This document shows, one piece after another, positions 13,275-23,360 of a stretch of 64,000 nucleotides of DNA; position 1 is the first letter of the stretch, and each line of letters starts with the position of its first letter. Under the pieces are notes generated by a model that was not told the origin of the DNA, made no database searches, and worked only from the letters and a program-made list of their open reading frames with translations. This DNA comes from Aphrocallistes beatrix (Eukaryota > Porifera > Hexactinellida > Sceptrulophora > Aphrocallistidae), in the NCBI GenBank assembly GCA_963281255.1, contig OY725489.1, positions 6,386,523 to 6,450,522 on the forward strand, given 5' to 3'. Both the position numbers and the translations under genes were made by a program.

Positions 13275-13420
13275 TGTATCGTAGATTGAGGCGCTTGTAT
13301 TAGTTAACCGTGGATGTGCTATGTAAACATAATTCATCGTAGATTGAGGCGCTTTGTATCAGTAAACCATTGATGTGGTATGGAAATTAAGTTTATTGTA
13401 GGTTGAGTCACTTCTATCAT
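13275..13420. repeat. Short tandem array, unit about 59 bp
   Basis: Two and a half degenerate copies of a unit of about 59 bp containing CGTAGATTGAGGCGCTT and AACCNTGGATGTG, starting near 13277, 13335 and 13394. Confidence 0.6.
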
Positions 13421-13535
13421 ATTTTGAGACGGTATACATAATTGCATATATTAACGATAATTTGTTAACTTGTTTAATTACTGTTTATACACGTACTCGC
13501 CACATTTATTATCTACTATCAATCAATACTATATA

Positions 13536-13979
13536 CAGTCGAACCTGCTATAACGGCCACTCTATATAACGGTCACCTGTCTATAGCGGTCACCAATGAA
13601 CAGTCCCGTCCGAAATTCCATAATATTGAACCTGTGTATAGCGGTCACCTGCCCAACGCGGCCAGCGGCCACCCTTTTGTAGTCCCTTACTGACCCTAAA
13701 ACTGTGTATAACGGCCATCACCTGTCTATAATGGCCACTACCTGTCTATAACGGCCATCACCTTTTTCACCTTTTTCACTTTTTTTATGTGTTTATTACA
13801 GGACATATTACGAACGATAAACAAGTTTCATGTAATTACTTCAAGTAATGGAACTGCATGTAGTAACTATGTTTCATTCTAGATAGGGTTAAGACAATCA
13901 CCTGCATATAGCGGTCACCTGTGTATAACGGCCAATTTTGTCCAGTCCCTTGGGTGGCCGTTAAATACAGGTTCCACTG
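13536..13979. mobile_element. pogo/Tigger-like MITE
   Basis: TIRs CAGTCGAACCTGCTATAACG (left) and CAGTGGAACCTGTATTTAAC (right, inverted), flanked by TA on both sides (13534-13535, 13980-13981). The interior is filled with variants of CCTGTNTATAACGGCCA, so the ends are tandemly iterated. No coding capacity. CAG ends plus a TA duplication suit the pogo branch of Tc1/mariner. Confidence 0.75.
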
Positions 13980-14011
13980 TATCATAAATTCAAAAGTTTT
14001 TATTCGGTTTG

Positions 14012-15569
14012 AAATGGATTCAGACGAATTTCAAGGAATCTTCAAGTTTCTTACGAAGAAACATACTCGAGAAAGCATCGGCCTCACGGAAGATAATTGG
14101 AATTAGTAATTATAAAGGAAAAGTTCCTCCTTTTATTCGGAGAATCGAACAGACTATTCAAGGTAGGTTTGATTCTTCTGTATTGTTGATTAATTCTTAA
14201 AATTATTCAAACATTCTCGTTGACGAAAATCGTCTTGTAGAAATTCAAATTTAGCGATTGATTAAATGACTGTATAGCGAACAAGGATCGAGCGCTATAG
14301 AAGAAGATGTATGTCCAATTACAAAAGGGGCTAGTGTTAATCCTATTTGAACAAAGGAGTTTTGCACCCATGTGCCAGGTAGATTTGATTGACATGTAGT
14401 CCTTGCCATCTGATAAACAAAGTGGATTATGATTTACCAGGACCATCTGACCAAGACTTTTGTATATTACGAGCTCTAACTTCTAAAGGAGTTAGTTGGG
14501 TGGTTTATAATCTAATTGACATATTTCTTCTCCTGGGGGCACCTACAATTCTTCAGAGAGTTCACTTTCCAAGTGATCTCTAAACTGAAAGACCTGTGAC
14601 CTGATCTCACAATTGCTCATGGAAGACAAAGTCATCCACAGAGCCAAGGAAATGTAGAGATAGCCAATGGTGAAATCAAGGACATGTTGCATGAATGTCT
14701 GAATTCAGCACACAGGATTTGACCATTTTGATTAAGTGTGTACAATTTCAGAGGAACACATCCCATCACACATGGATTAAGTGCTTCCCATACTCTGCTT
14801 TTCTTTTGTTGTGATGCACATGTTGGATTAACATCCTCTTCTTTACCACGGGATTGTTGATAGAATGTAATCTGAGGGTGGTCTAATTGTTTTAGTGATT
14901 GCAGCTATATCTTCCCAGCCCCAGCCTTACCGGAGCTGTCATTTGCAGAACTGCAATCAGACTCCACTGAACAGCCATCTGCAGAACTGCCATCCCCCAG
15001 TCACTTGCCTCTTCTTTCCTTCCATCCCTGTATCTCCCTGACTCTCTTCACTGAATAACTGATGAACCATCTCCAGTTGCATTTGTGAAGGGGCAAAAAA
15101 AGGTGGTCAAGAGGAGGAGGAAAGAGGCCATTGATGGTCAATTATCACAAGCAGAGAGAATGATAAAGCGCAGCCACATCCAATGCAAACCTGGAAGCGC
15201 TGGAACTAATGTAGCTGTTACAATTCCCTCAGTTGATCTTGGAAGAGGAGACCCAAAGACATTCTAGGAGTCATTATGTACGGAATAAGAGAAACAAGTT
15301 TCAAATCTGTAACCCTAAAAGGTTTAAATTCCAGCAATCAGTTTGAACTTTGCACACAGAAATTGTTAACCTTAGATCATGATAACCAGGAGCAGTCCAT
15401 TTCCATAAATCTGAAGTTACTATAGGCAGAATGTATAAGAAGAGTTCAAGACTTTATCAAATGCAACTGCGAAGATTCCAAAAAATTCCAGACCAAGAGG
15501 TGCAAATGCTATAAAGGTAGGCTACAGTGTATTACCAGGTGTCAGAGTAGTTTAAACTGTCCTAAAAAG
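14012..15569 (+). pseudogene. Retroelement-derived integrase gene (KRBA2/GIN-like), broken
   Basis: Colinear fragments match the invertebrate genes usually annotated as KRAB-A domain 2-like, which carry an rve integrase core. An N-terminal piece is at 14012 (MDSDEFQGIFKFLTKKHTRE). QVDLIDM lies near 14370, then LTSKGVS with YNLIDIFLLLGAPTILQ (14470-14560), HPQSQGNVE-IANGEIKDML (about 14635-14690), and VGLTSSSLP near 14822. The linker MIKRSHIQCKPGSAGTNVAV follows (about 15160-15220), then the C-terminal cysteine cluster CNCEDSKKFQTKRCKCYKG with RCQSSLNCP, ending at 15569. At least eight stops or shifts separate them, so nothing functional remains. The domain order is why I join them as one gene. 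Confidence 0.65.
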
Positions 15570-16420
15570 TAATCGTTAGAGTTACATAACTCTAGTTTAA
15601 AAACATTTCCCTAAAAGGAATAGAAGCATTCATTAAAAAGTCAAAAACATTGAAAAAGGATCTTTTTGTCCAAAATGACCCTTTGAAAAGTGACCTTTTT
15701 CACCAAAGTAGCATTTCCTTGCAGAACGACCTTGTAAACAAAAAAACAGTGAAAACTCAAAACGGACCTTTCAACATGGATTTGTGTTTCAAAATGCTAA
15801 ATTCAACCAATATTATTTTGAGGTCAAAAGCTCAAAACTAACCTAGAATCACATTAAAGCATTAGAGTGGCATTCAAAAAACCTCAAAATGCTAGCAAAT
15901 TTATTCGAATGATAAACAACTTGGGAAATTAGAAAGATTATCCAATTCTCTCTAAATTTTCTGATATCAAGTAATATATTTCAAAAATATTTTGAGAATA
16001 TTTTGGAATCTGGTCAAAAGTAAAGTTTTGAGAAATGTATTATTTTCCGAATCTCATTTACGCCTATGTTTGCCTATTCAGCACATTTTGTCATAAAATT
16101 GGCGAAATCAAATTTGTCATAGGCATTAGGTTGATAACTTTCTGTGGAAATAATTATTGCCCTTGTGAAAAGTTTGCATGGATTAGAATCTTGTGGCTTA
16201 GAATGTTTTGTCTTATAAATGAAGTGATAAATGAAAGATAAAGATCTCCTAGTAGCAAACCTTCCTCTTAGGCATGATGTAATTATTAGGTAGAAAATTA
16301 TAAGTATAGAAACAATAGAATCTAGTATTAGTATAGAACAATAGAAACAGGAAATGATATTGCCAGTATAATATATATATACGTATAAGGTTATGGACTT
16401 ATGGTAGCCCATGAAACTAC
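15570..16420. other. AT-rich DNA, nothing recognised
   Basis: No gene or clear repeat. The open frame at 15650-15841 has repeated LQND/VQND-like wording but no family motif. Confidence 0.45.
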
Positions 16421-16424
16421 TGAA

Positions 16425-16546
16425 GAGAGTAAAAAACCGCGAATAGTCGAGGGAACCAGTCGCGAATAGCAAAACAAGACTCAAAATATTTTCCGGAAAT
16501 AGTCGAAACCGAGAATGGCAAACTCGCGAACGACGAGGGCTGCCTG
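16425..16546 (-). mobile_element. Tigger-like element end, truncated
   Basis: Read on the minus strand the end is CAGGCAGCCCTCGTCGTTCG followed by GAGTTTGCCATTCTCGG, preceded by TA. Internal GCGAATAGTCGAGGG wording repeats. No opposite end was located, so the copy is truncated. Confidence 0.45.
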
Positions 16547-17409
16547 TATTCGAAAGTTTCCTGTCTAGAGTCCTGTTTTTTTGTGACATTTCCTAATATG
16601 TTTGATCATACTGGTAATTCTATACTAATTACCCAAATCAGACCATATATGCCAAAAAAGTCGCTAATACAATTTTCTATGCCAATAATATTCAATATTG
16701 TACCCATAATACTCTTCAAATTCCTCAATTTTTCAAGTTGAGAATTTTGCAGTTTTTAAGATATTTTGCTATAAATCTTTACAATATGTCGCGAAGTAGT
16801 CATTAAGGATACCACTCTCGAAAAACCTTACCTGACGATAATGCCATTGTACTACTGAGTGATCTACCATCTAATCGTACTAGTTGGAGTAATTATTTTG
16901 AATGTTATGAGTTAACCACCTAAAATTTAGCGTTACTAAAAATTGGAAGATTATTGGTGCTTTTTCGACGCATTCATCAATTAGTTCCTTATATATTTGA
17001 TATTTTGTTAATACTTGTAATATGGACCTCGGAATTGTTTTGGCCCCAATGGAGATTCTATAACACAAAGATATAGAAGAAAAGCCAATAAAATCCAATC
17101 AGAATAGCTCTATAAGGGAGTTCATTTCTATAATTCTCGGGAAGTGGTCAGATTGATATCAGATATTCAGTAATAGATGTATCAGAAATAAAATTATCAA
17201 TATTTTAAAAAAAATTGTTCAGATCCGGCCATTTGTTCGTGAGAAATCGGTTATTATACAAATAAAGTTCGGGAATAATACCTCACTATGGTCCCGAAAG
17301 AGGCCGATGTCATTACTTAAAAACTATTGAAGATATACTAGTATAATCTATTATAATCTTAAATGTAAGGTCAAAAAATAAATATTTAACGACTTATCAT
17401 TTCTTTTAT
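16547..17409. other. AT-rich DNA, nothing recognised
   Basis: No coding or structural feature seen. Confidence 0.45.
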
Positions 17410-17952
17410 CCTTACTATTAAAACTCGATTATTGTGTGCGTATATATATATATCTGTAACTAATTGATTGAATAAACTGCTGGGCGCAGAAAGCTGATTT
17501 TTGGTATATGGAAGTCTTTTGGCTATGGCTCCAGTAAGTTCTGAGCTCAGACGAAAATGTCGACTCATCATGGAATTATGACGTCATTGTCACATTTTAA
17601 AAAGTTAAGCAATACAGTTATTCGACCATAACTCAGCCATTTTAGGTGATAGAAGGCTGAAATTTTAAAAGAATGTGTATATCAATATATCTCAAATATG
17701 ATAAAACTTTCATCAAAAATGATGACTCATCACTCTGTTATGACGTCATCATTATACAGCAAAAATTTCAAAATGGACAAATTTGATGATTTTTCGAGTA
17801 TATCGATTTTAACAGTTAACAGACATATTTAGAAATGTTTTCTCCCTTATAATTAATCAATGTGTCCCCAGGCGACCGAAGGGAGCCTCTAGCGGACACA
17901 AAGTGTCCGCCAGCCGCGCAGCGCAAGCAAGCGAAGCGCGCTTGTTATAATA
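17410..17952 (+). mobile_element. R1 repeat, full-length-type copy b
   Basis: Starts CCTTACTATTAAAACTCGAT and runs through a short TA tract (about 17441-17452). The conserved body follows (GCAGAAAGCTGATTTTTGG, GGCTATGGCTCC, TGACGTCAT). It ends in the GC-rich block 17870-17945 with the stem GCGGACAC-AAA-GTGTCCGC and the GCGCAGCGCAAGCAAGCG segment. It is about 540 bp with no coding capacity. It is paralogous to the copies at 11.1, 21.0, 53.5 and 56.6-58.4 kb. Confidence 0.85.
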
Positions 17953-18602
17953 CAAATTCTATGGAGAACTTTGAATATATTAGAAAATGGCGAATCGAAT
18001 CATGAAATACTTGTCCAAATGTAGTTGTCTTTCATAATGTGTACAGAAAAATTGGAGCGCTTTTTTCATTATTATTTTGGAAGTTCTTGCCTTAGATCTC
18101 CCAGATTCGGTCAAAACCCCCTAATTAGGTTCCAAAATAGATCTCTCTCTATCTATCTGAATATGAGCCTAAATTCTTAGTTCTCACCTCCTAATATATT
18201 TTTTATAAGTGTATATATATGATTCATTGATGATAATTGTACTACATCCTATCGAATGTTAAGTTTCAGATTTTGTCATGTGATGACGTAGCATTTTTCG
18301 AAAATCTAGAAATAAAAGTCGTAGACTTTCGTTCTAACTTCCTAATATACTTTTTAGAAGCTCTTTATTCATTCTAAATTGATGGATTATACTTCGTTGT
18401 GCTAGGAGTGTGAGTAATTATTCACAATTACCTCAAAATATTCGGGGTTAGGGGCCTCAAGGAAATTTGTGGATTTTCAGTGTAATTTTGCTATTTCCCT
18501 AAAATTTGGTTGGAATATACGAGGATCACTAGGGAAGCTTTGTGACTCGACTAGAGTAATCGTTTGAATCTAAACGAAATTAATTGAAAGTATAATATTG
18601 GA
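17953..18602. other. AT-rich DNA, nothing recognised
   Basis: No gene or repeat identified before the mariner nest. Confidence 0.45.
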
Positions 18603-18909
18603 TTATAATTGTTCAAAATAACCACCGTTATAAGAAATATACTTATGCATTCTTTCAAACCACTTTTCAAAGCAGAAGGCCCAATCTTCCGGTTTTAGAC
18701 TCTCTAGACTATCGAAAGTAACTCCACGTATCTCATTTTCATTCTCGGGAAGAGGAAAAAGTCGCACGGCGCAAGATCAGGAAAATATGAGGGGAGTGTG
18801 TGGAGCTGTATATCATTATCCGCAAATGTGTCTAGTGTTCTTGCAACAGTGTGTGCGCTTGCATTATCATGATGTCATAGGATTTGTCTTCAGACACGTT
18901 TTTTATACT
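18603..18909 (-). pseudogene. Older mariner transposase, C-terminal half (split by insertion)
   Basis: Minus-strand reading gives HHDNASAHTVARTLDTFADN and LPSYFPDLAPCDFFLFPRMK, with 34 residues between the two Asp (DD34D). The tail runs to GGYFEQL and a stop at 18603-18605. The other half is at 20239-20965. The two were one gene before the mariner at 18912-20236 inserted at a TA. Internal stops show it was already decaying. Confidence 0.8.
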
Positions 18910-18911
18910 TA

Positions 18912-20236
18912 GGGCATTCAATTAGTTCGTAACCCTGCAATTATTTTATTATTAGGAAACCTAAACATCAAAAACTACATTAAATGTTCAAAGTAGTCTC
19001 CCTTCTGCTCAATTACTAGCTTTAAACCGTTCAATCCACTTAAAAAAGTATTTTTATACTTCTCTTGGGGGATGTCTCTGAAATCAGACGAATTGCCCTT
19101 TCAATTTGTACATCTTCCTCAAAAACTGATCCAGCTAGATGTCTTTTGAGCCCATCAAAGAGCCAAAAGTCGCAGGGTGCTAGGTCAGGATTATATGGTG
19201 GATGTTCTAACTCCTCAAGACCCATAGAAGCAATTGTTTCCTTCACCTGGTTAGATTTGTGTGGTCTGGCATTATCGTGCAAAAGTTTGATTCCTTTGAG
19301 TCCGGTGGCTGGTCGGCGCTTAAAATAATGTTTTTGGATCTCAAGAAGAACAATTGTTGCGTAGAAGTTGCCAGTAATTGTTTTCCCCTTTGGGGCACAG
19401 ATTTGGCACACTGGACCATACGCATCAAAAAATATCGTGTACATAACCTTGGGGGCCCAGCGATCGGGTCTCGGTAATCCTGGGGGAGCACTCCCTTTTG
19501 CCACCCATACCTTATTCTGTTGCTTGCGTGGAGGTTCTGAATATCTTATCCAAGTTTCATCCCCGGTACATATTTCAGATAATCGCCTCTCATCGCAATG
19601 CTCATATTTTTCCAGCAAGTTTTTGGCCATTCTCAGTCGGTTCTCCATTTGAGCCTGTGTTAAGAAATGTGGGACCCAACGTGAACAAACCTTTGACATA
19701 CCGAGATGCTTTGTCAGAATAGTATGAACACTTCCCGTTGACAAGTCCAAGGTGCCAGCTAACTGTTCCACTGTAATATGCGGATCAGAATCACATATTT
19801 CAGCTACAAGAGCAATATTGTTGGAGGTAGTAACAGTAACGGGTTGTCCCATCGAGGGTCATCTTCAATCGACTCCCTACCTCCACGAAAACGAAGACTC
19901 CACTTCTTAACCGTCGATTCCGAACAGGCCTCTTCCCCAAATACGGTAACCAAATCTTGGTGGATATTCCTTGGAGTATCGCTGAGTAATGAGCGAATTT
20001 TGATGTAGGCTCTCTGCTCTAGTAAAATTTCGCTCGATTTTGAAGCCATAAATTCTTCTGTGGTTACTATAGTCAATCTTTAGGAAAGCGTAACTTGGAA
20101 AATAATCAATCGATTCTATCAAACTAAATTGTTCCTACTAGAGGAATATATAAGCTATGTAATTGGAAGCAAATAGGGGAGAAATGTAGTTAAACAATAT
20201 AAGTAAAAGCGAGGGTTACGAACTAATTGAATGCCC
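18912..20236 (-). mobile_element. mariner transposon with perfect 25-bp TIRs
   Basis: The ends are exact inverted repeats of 25 bp: left 18912-18936 begins GGGCATTCAATTAGTTCG and right 20212-20236 is its exact complement. TA stands on each side (18910-18911 and 20237-20238). It is 1325 bp long, a normal mariner size, and contains one transposase gene on the minus strand. It is the youngest-looking DNA transposon in the window and sits inside an older mariner. Confidence 0.95.
18975..20049 (-). pseudogene. mariner transposase, two frameshifts
   Basis: Start ATG at 20047-20049 (MASKSSEILLEQRAYIKI) and stop at 18975-18977 after GDYFEHLM give about 358 codons, the normal mariner length. The N-terminal paired helix-turn-helix region includes FGEEACSESTVKKW and FRGGRESIEDDPR. 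Catalytic Asp1 is in CTGDETWIRY, Asp2 in LLHDNARPH and Asp3 in HPPYNPDLAPCDFW, with 34 residues between Asp2 and Asp3. The linker motif WVPHFLT is present. Two single-base shifts break it, near 19850 (after EDDPR) and near 19070-19080 (after LISE). Otherwise there are no stops, so inactivation is recent. All three catalytic residues are intact. Confidence 0.9.
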
Positions 20237-20238
20237 TA

Positions 20239-20965
20239 AGTACTTACAGTGCCATTCCTGGGTAACCTTTGATACGCAAACTTCAGAATACCATTCTTAG
20301 TTGACAGTTTTCTTTTCAACTAATGGAATTGTGGTCACATGCCCCCATTTATCGTACAATGTTTCAATTATCTGCTTTCCGGCGCTTTTCTAGCGTCTCA
20401 CTTTGGTTGGATTATGCTCGCCAGGAAATCTCCAGACCGATGACTGCTTTTACTCTCAGGATCATATTAGTAGATCCATGTTTCATCATTAACAACATGA
20501 TACAGTAATTTTGATTTCCATTGTCAAATTTCTGGATCATAAACTTGCACCATGAGACACGCCGGTCTTTTTGGTCCTCAGTCAAGCGATGTGGGATGCA
20601 CCTAGCACACGCTTTAGATACTTTCAAGTGCTGATGAAGTATTTCGTTTAGAGTAGGTGGGGAGACTGATTTAATTTCTTCAAGAATAAGTTCATAAGTG
20701 ATTCTCTGATCCTCTTTTATCAGTTTTTTGACATCACATACGTTGGATTCATTAACCGCTGTTGGAGGACGGCCGCTCCTTCAATCGTCGTCTATACTGG
20801 TTCTTCTCCACTTAAATTCATTAAACCAGCGAAAAACTGTTGCTTTATCAGATGATAAATCACAAAAGCAGTAGTGAGCCCAAGATCTAGACATTCCTTC
20901 GGACGTAAATTTCTGCTGTAATCGTAATAGATCATTGCTTGAAAATCTCTTCTTTCAAGTTGCAT
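20239..20965 (-). pseudogene. Older mariner transposase, N-terminal half (split by insertion)
   Basis: Minus strand from MQLERRDFQAMIYYD at 20965. It continues with a decayed helix-turn-helix region, STLKVSKACARCIPHRLTED, then DRRVSWCKFMIQKFDNGN and a decayed first-Asp region (MKHGSTNMILRVKAV). It ends at the TA where the younger mariner inserted and continues in 18603-18909. Several stops and shifts are present. The family is the SETMAR/GVQW-like mariner group. Confidence 0.75.
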
Positions 20966-21004
20966 TTCTTAACAAATTCAAAATATACTAAATGTCACTA
21001 GTAT

Positions 21005-21546
21005 CCTTACTATTAAAACTCGATTATTGTGTGTATATATCAATATATATATATATATCTGTAACGAATTGATTGAAGAAACAACGCAGAAAGCTGATTT
21101 TTGGCATGTGAGAGTCTTTTGGCTATGGCTCCACTAAGTTCTGAGCTCAAACGAAAATGTCGACACATCGTGGAATTATGACGTCATTGTCACATTTTTA
21201 AAAGTTAAGCAATACAGTTATTTGACCATAACTCAGCCATTTTAGGTCATAGAATGCTGAAATTTTAATAGAATGTGTATTTTATTTATCTCAAATATGA
21301 TGAAACTTTCATCAAAAAATGATGACTCATCACTTTTTTATGATGTTATCATTACATCATCAAGATTTTAAAAATTGATACATTTGATGATTTTTCGAGT
21401 GATTTCGATTTTAACAGTAAGACATACATATTTAGGGATGTTATTTCTTAAAATTAATCAATGTTACTCCAGGCGACCGAAGGGAGCCTCTGGCGGACAC
21501 GAAGTGTTCGCCAGCCGCGCAGCGCAAGCAGCGAAGCGCGCTTGTA
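21005..21546 (+). mobile_element. R1 repeat, copy c
   Basis: Colinear with copy b over its full length: CCTTACTATTAAAACTCGAT start, TA tract, GCAGAAAGCTGATTTTTGG body and GC-rich end block 21472-21545. In the terminal stem, GTGTCC has become GTGTTC, which keeps pairing through a G-U pair. Non-coding. Confidence 0.85.
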
Positions 21547-21779
21547 AAGATATGAAACTCAAAAACGCGTGAATCGATCAGTTAGAAAATTATACTCTAA
21601 TCTTCAGATAGGTATAGTATTCTATTAGAACTCTAATAATAACACTGTGGTATGATTTTAATAGTGAGTCGCAAAACTTTCCTAGTGAACCTCGTACCTA
21701 CATCAGTATTAATGTGAATAAATGCCTGTGAATGCTTTTTGGGGGATTCAAATGAACATGAACAGTGAAAGAACATAGG

Positions 21780-22035
21780 AAAATGCTATGATGATGCATA
21801 GATACACGTAGATCAATTGCAAATCAACATAGTGATAGACTGCACCTGATCATACTTTGACACTACATATAACCACTGTAATCAACTGCAAATGAACTCA
21901 AAACTCATTGCTATGACTTTTGCATAGAAACACGGTGATCAATAACATATTAACACAGTAACAGACGGCATCAACATGCTATGACACTGCATACATTCAA
22001 GTCGATCTATTGCATAAGTCCACATTGACTAATCC
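21780..22035. repeat. Degenerate tandem array, unit about 60-68 bp
   Basis: About four diverged units share GCTATGA...TGCATAGA, GATCAANTGCAAATNAAC and ACAGTNANNGAC-like wording, for example near 21787, 21850, 21918 and 21977. No coding potential. Confidence 0.45.
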
Positions 22036-22313
22036 CTGTGGTATCACTACATCAAATTGAAAATAACAGTCATATGAGAACTGAATAAGCGCCGGTTTGA
22101 AAATTACGGGTCTAAATGGTGAACCAAATAAATAAGCGCCCCGTCGTTTTATTTAGAGCAATACAGTATGTTATTTTCAATAAACTTTGACAAAAATGTG
22201 AAATAGAAAATAATTTCATATAATATAATTAATATGAATAATTTAGGTTGCCCAAGTTTCTGGGTTTGTTAAATATTTCAATTCAAAAAAATTCAAAATA
22301 AGATAATTTATCT

Positions 22314-23360
22314 TCATTGTTGTCCCCGTTTATAGAATCCCATAGTTCTTACTTTCATATACAATTTGTGATATATATCACCATCTGGATACCTTCCCCT
22401 CAGATACTCTAATAACCTTGAACAGCGTGAATCCGTATTTGCAATAGAGATAATCTGCTTCTTAGAAATTGGAAGTTTATGGCTTACTCTGTCAATATAC
22501 TTTGAAAATAGTTGCACAAATAGATTTTCATCCTTGTGAGATTTGAATAAGCTACGATGATGAGAGAAAGCTATAGGACTTGGAACATCAAAAGGAGATA
22601 CCACTGGAGTCACTGAAGTCACAGATTCAACTGAGGTTAGCGGTGCCACTGAAGGCATGGAAATCGTTGATTCAAAAGAGGATAATGAATGTCTGACTAG
22701 ACTAATAGAACAGTCCTTCATCATCTGAATCCGGTTGATATTGTCATTTTCATCTTCAGGAAGATCAATGGACATATTCAGTGGAGAAATATTACCGTCA
22801 ATATCAGAGATATTTTCAGAAATTTGAGAAGGTTCTCTGTCATTGACCACCTCGTTACTATATTCATCTGGAACACTAGAATTACTTACTGCACGAGAAA
22901 GGATAGATTGTAAGGAGACGGGAGCTAAATCAACTATATTGTTGGGAGTTGAAACCTGAGGTTGTGGGATGGTTATTTCACACTCAGGGTACACTTCAGT
23001 AGAATATGTACTATCGCTGAATTGGTCATGGTGAAGATTTGTATGATGGATGTTATCAAGATTTTTGTAAGATGGAAATTCGTGGACAGATTGAAATGGT
23101 TGTTTTTGCATTCTCTGTAAAGCTTTGAATGCATTTACAAGTCCAGAATGACCAAGATTAATCTTATAGGTTTTTTCATGTACGTTCTTTGAATGGCACA
23201 AAAATTGTGACATTATATCATGGTATTCTGGACAATATTTCCCAGTGAGTGATACGGAAGCTTTTCTGAAATCAGTGATATTACTATCACATTGAATTCC
23301 CATGCTATTCATTGCCTTTTTAAACAGCGGTGTTACTCTGGAAGACAATATTTTCCCCCG
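22314..23360 (-). CDS. Tyrosine recombinase (Crypton-like), downstream frame: box II, nucleophile and C-terminal region
   Basis: This frame is open from 23360 to its stop at 22314, about 348 codons, and has no ATG at its 5' end. It overlaps the upstream frame by 28 nt. It begins ILSSRVTPLFKKAMNSMG then ITDFRKASVSL, where box II has the second Arg but Thr-Asp-Phe-Arg in place of HxxR. QFLCHSKNVHEKTYKIN follows, supplying a His and the candidate Tyr nucleophile. About 190 residues of acidic and Ser/Thr-rich linker come next (SMPSVAPLTSVESVTSVTPV), then a compact basic region (KKQIISIANTDSRCSRLLEY and GFYKRGQQ) of unknown role. I infer it is expressed as a continuation of the upstream frame. A single lost base would explain the same arrangement. 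Confidence 0.7.
   Translation of the reverse strand, partial: RGKILSSRVTPLFKKAMNSMGIQCDSNITDFRKASVSLTGKYCPEYHDIMSQFLCHSKNVHEKTYKINLGHSGLVNAFKALQRMQKQPFQSVHEFPSYKNLDNIHHTNLHHDQFSDSTYSTEVYPECEITIPQPQVSTPNNIVDLAPVSLQSILSRAVSNSSVPDEYSNEVVNDREPSQISENISDIDGNISPLNMSIDLPEDENDNINRIQMMKDCSISLVRHSLSSFESTISMPSVAPLTSVESVTSVTPVVSPFDVPSPIAFSHHRSLFKSHKDENLFVQLFSKYIDRVSHKLPISKKQIISIANTDSRCSRLLEYLRGRYPDGDIYHKLYMKVRTMGFYKRGQQ

Noticed and set aside
13275..13420. CRISPR-like direct repeats
   Set aside because: Units are degenerate tandem repeats without unique spacers, in a eukaryotic context.
17870..17945. GC-rich R1 block as rRNA, bacterial attenuator or rho-independent terminator
   Set aside because: It has strong stems but no T run, recurs as part of a repeat in a eukaryotic setting, and has no rRNA similarity that I recognise.
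19065..19722. Plus-strand open frames opposite the mariner
   Set aside because: Antisense shadows of the transposase reading frame.
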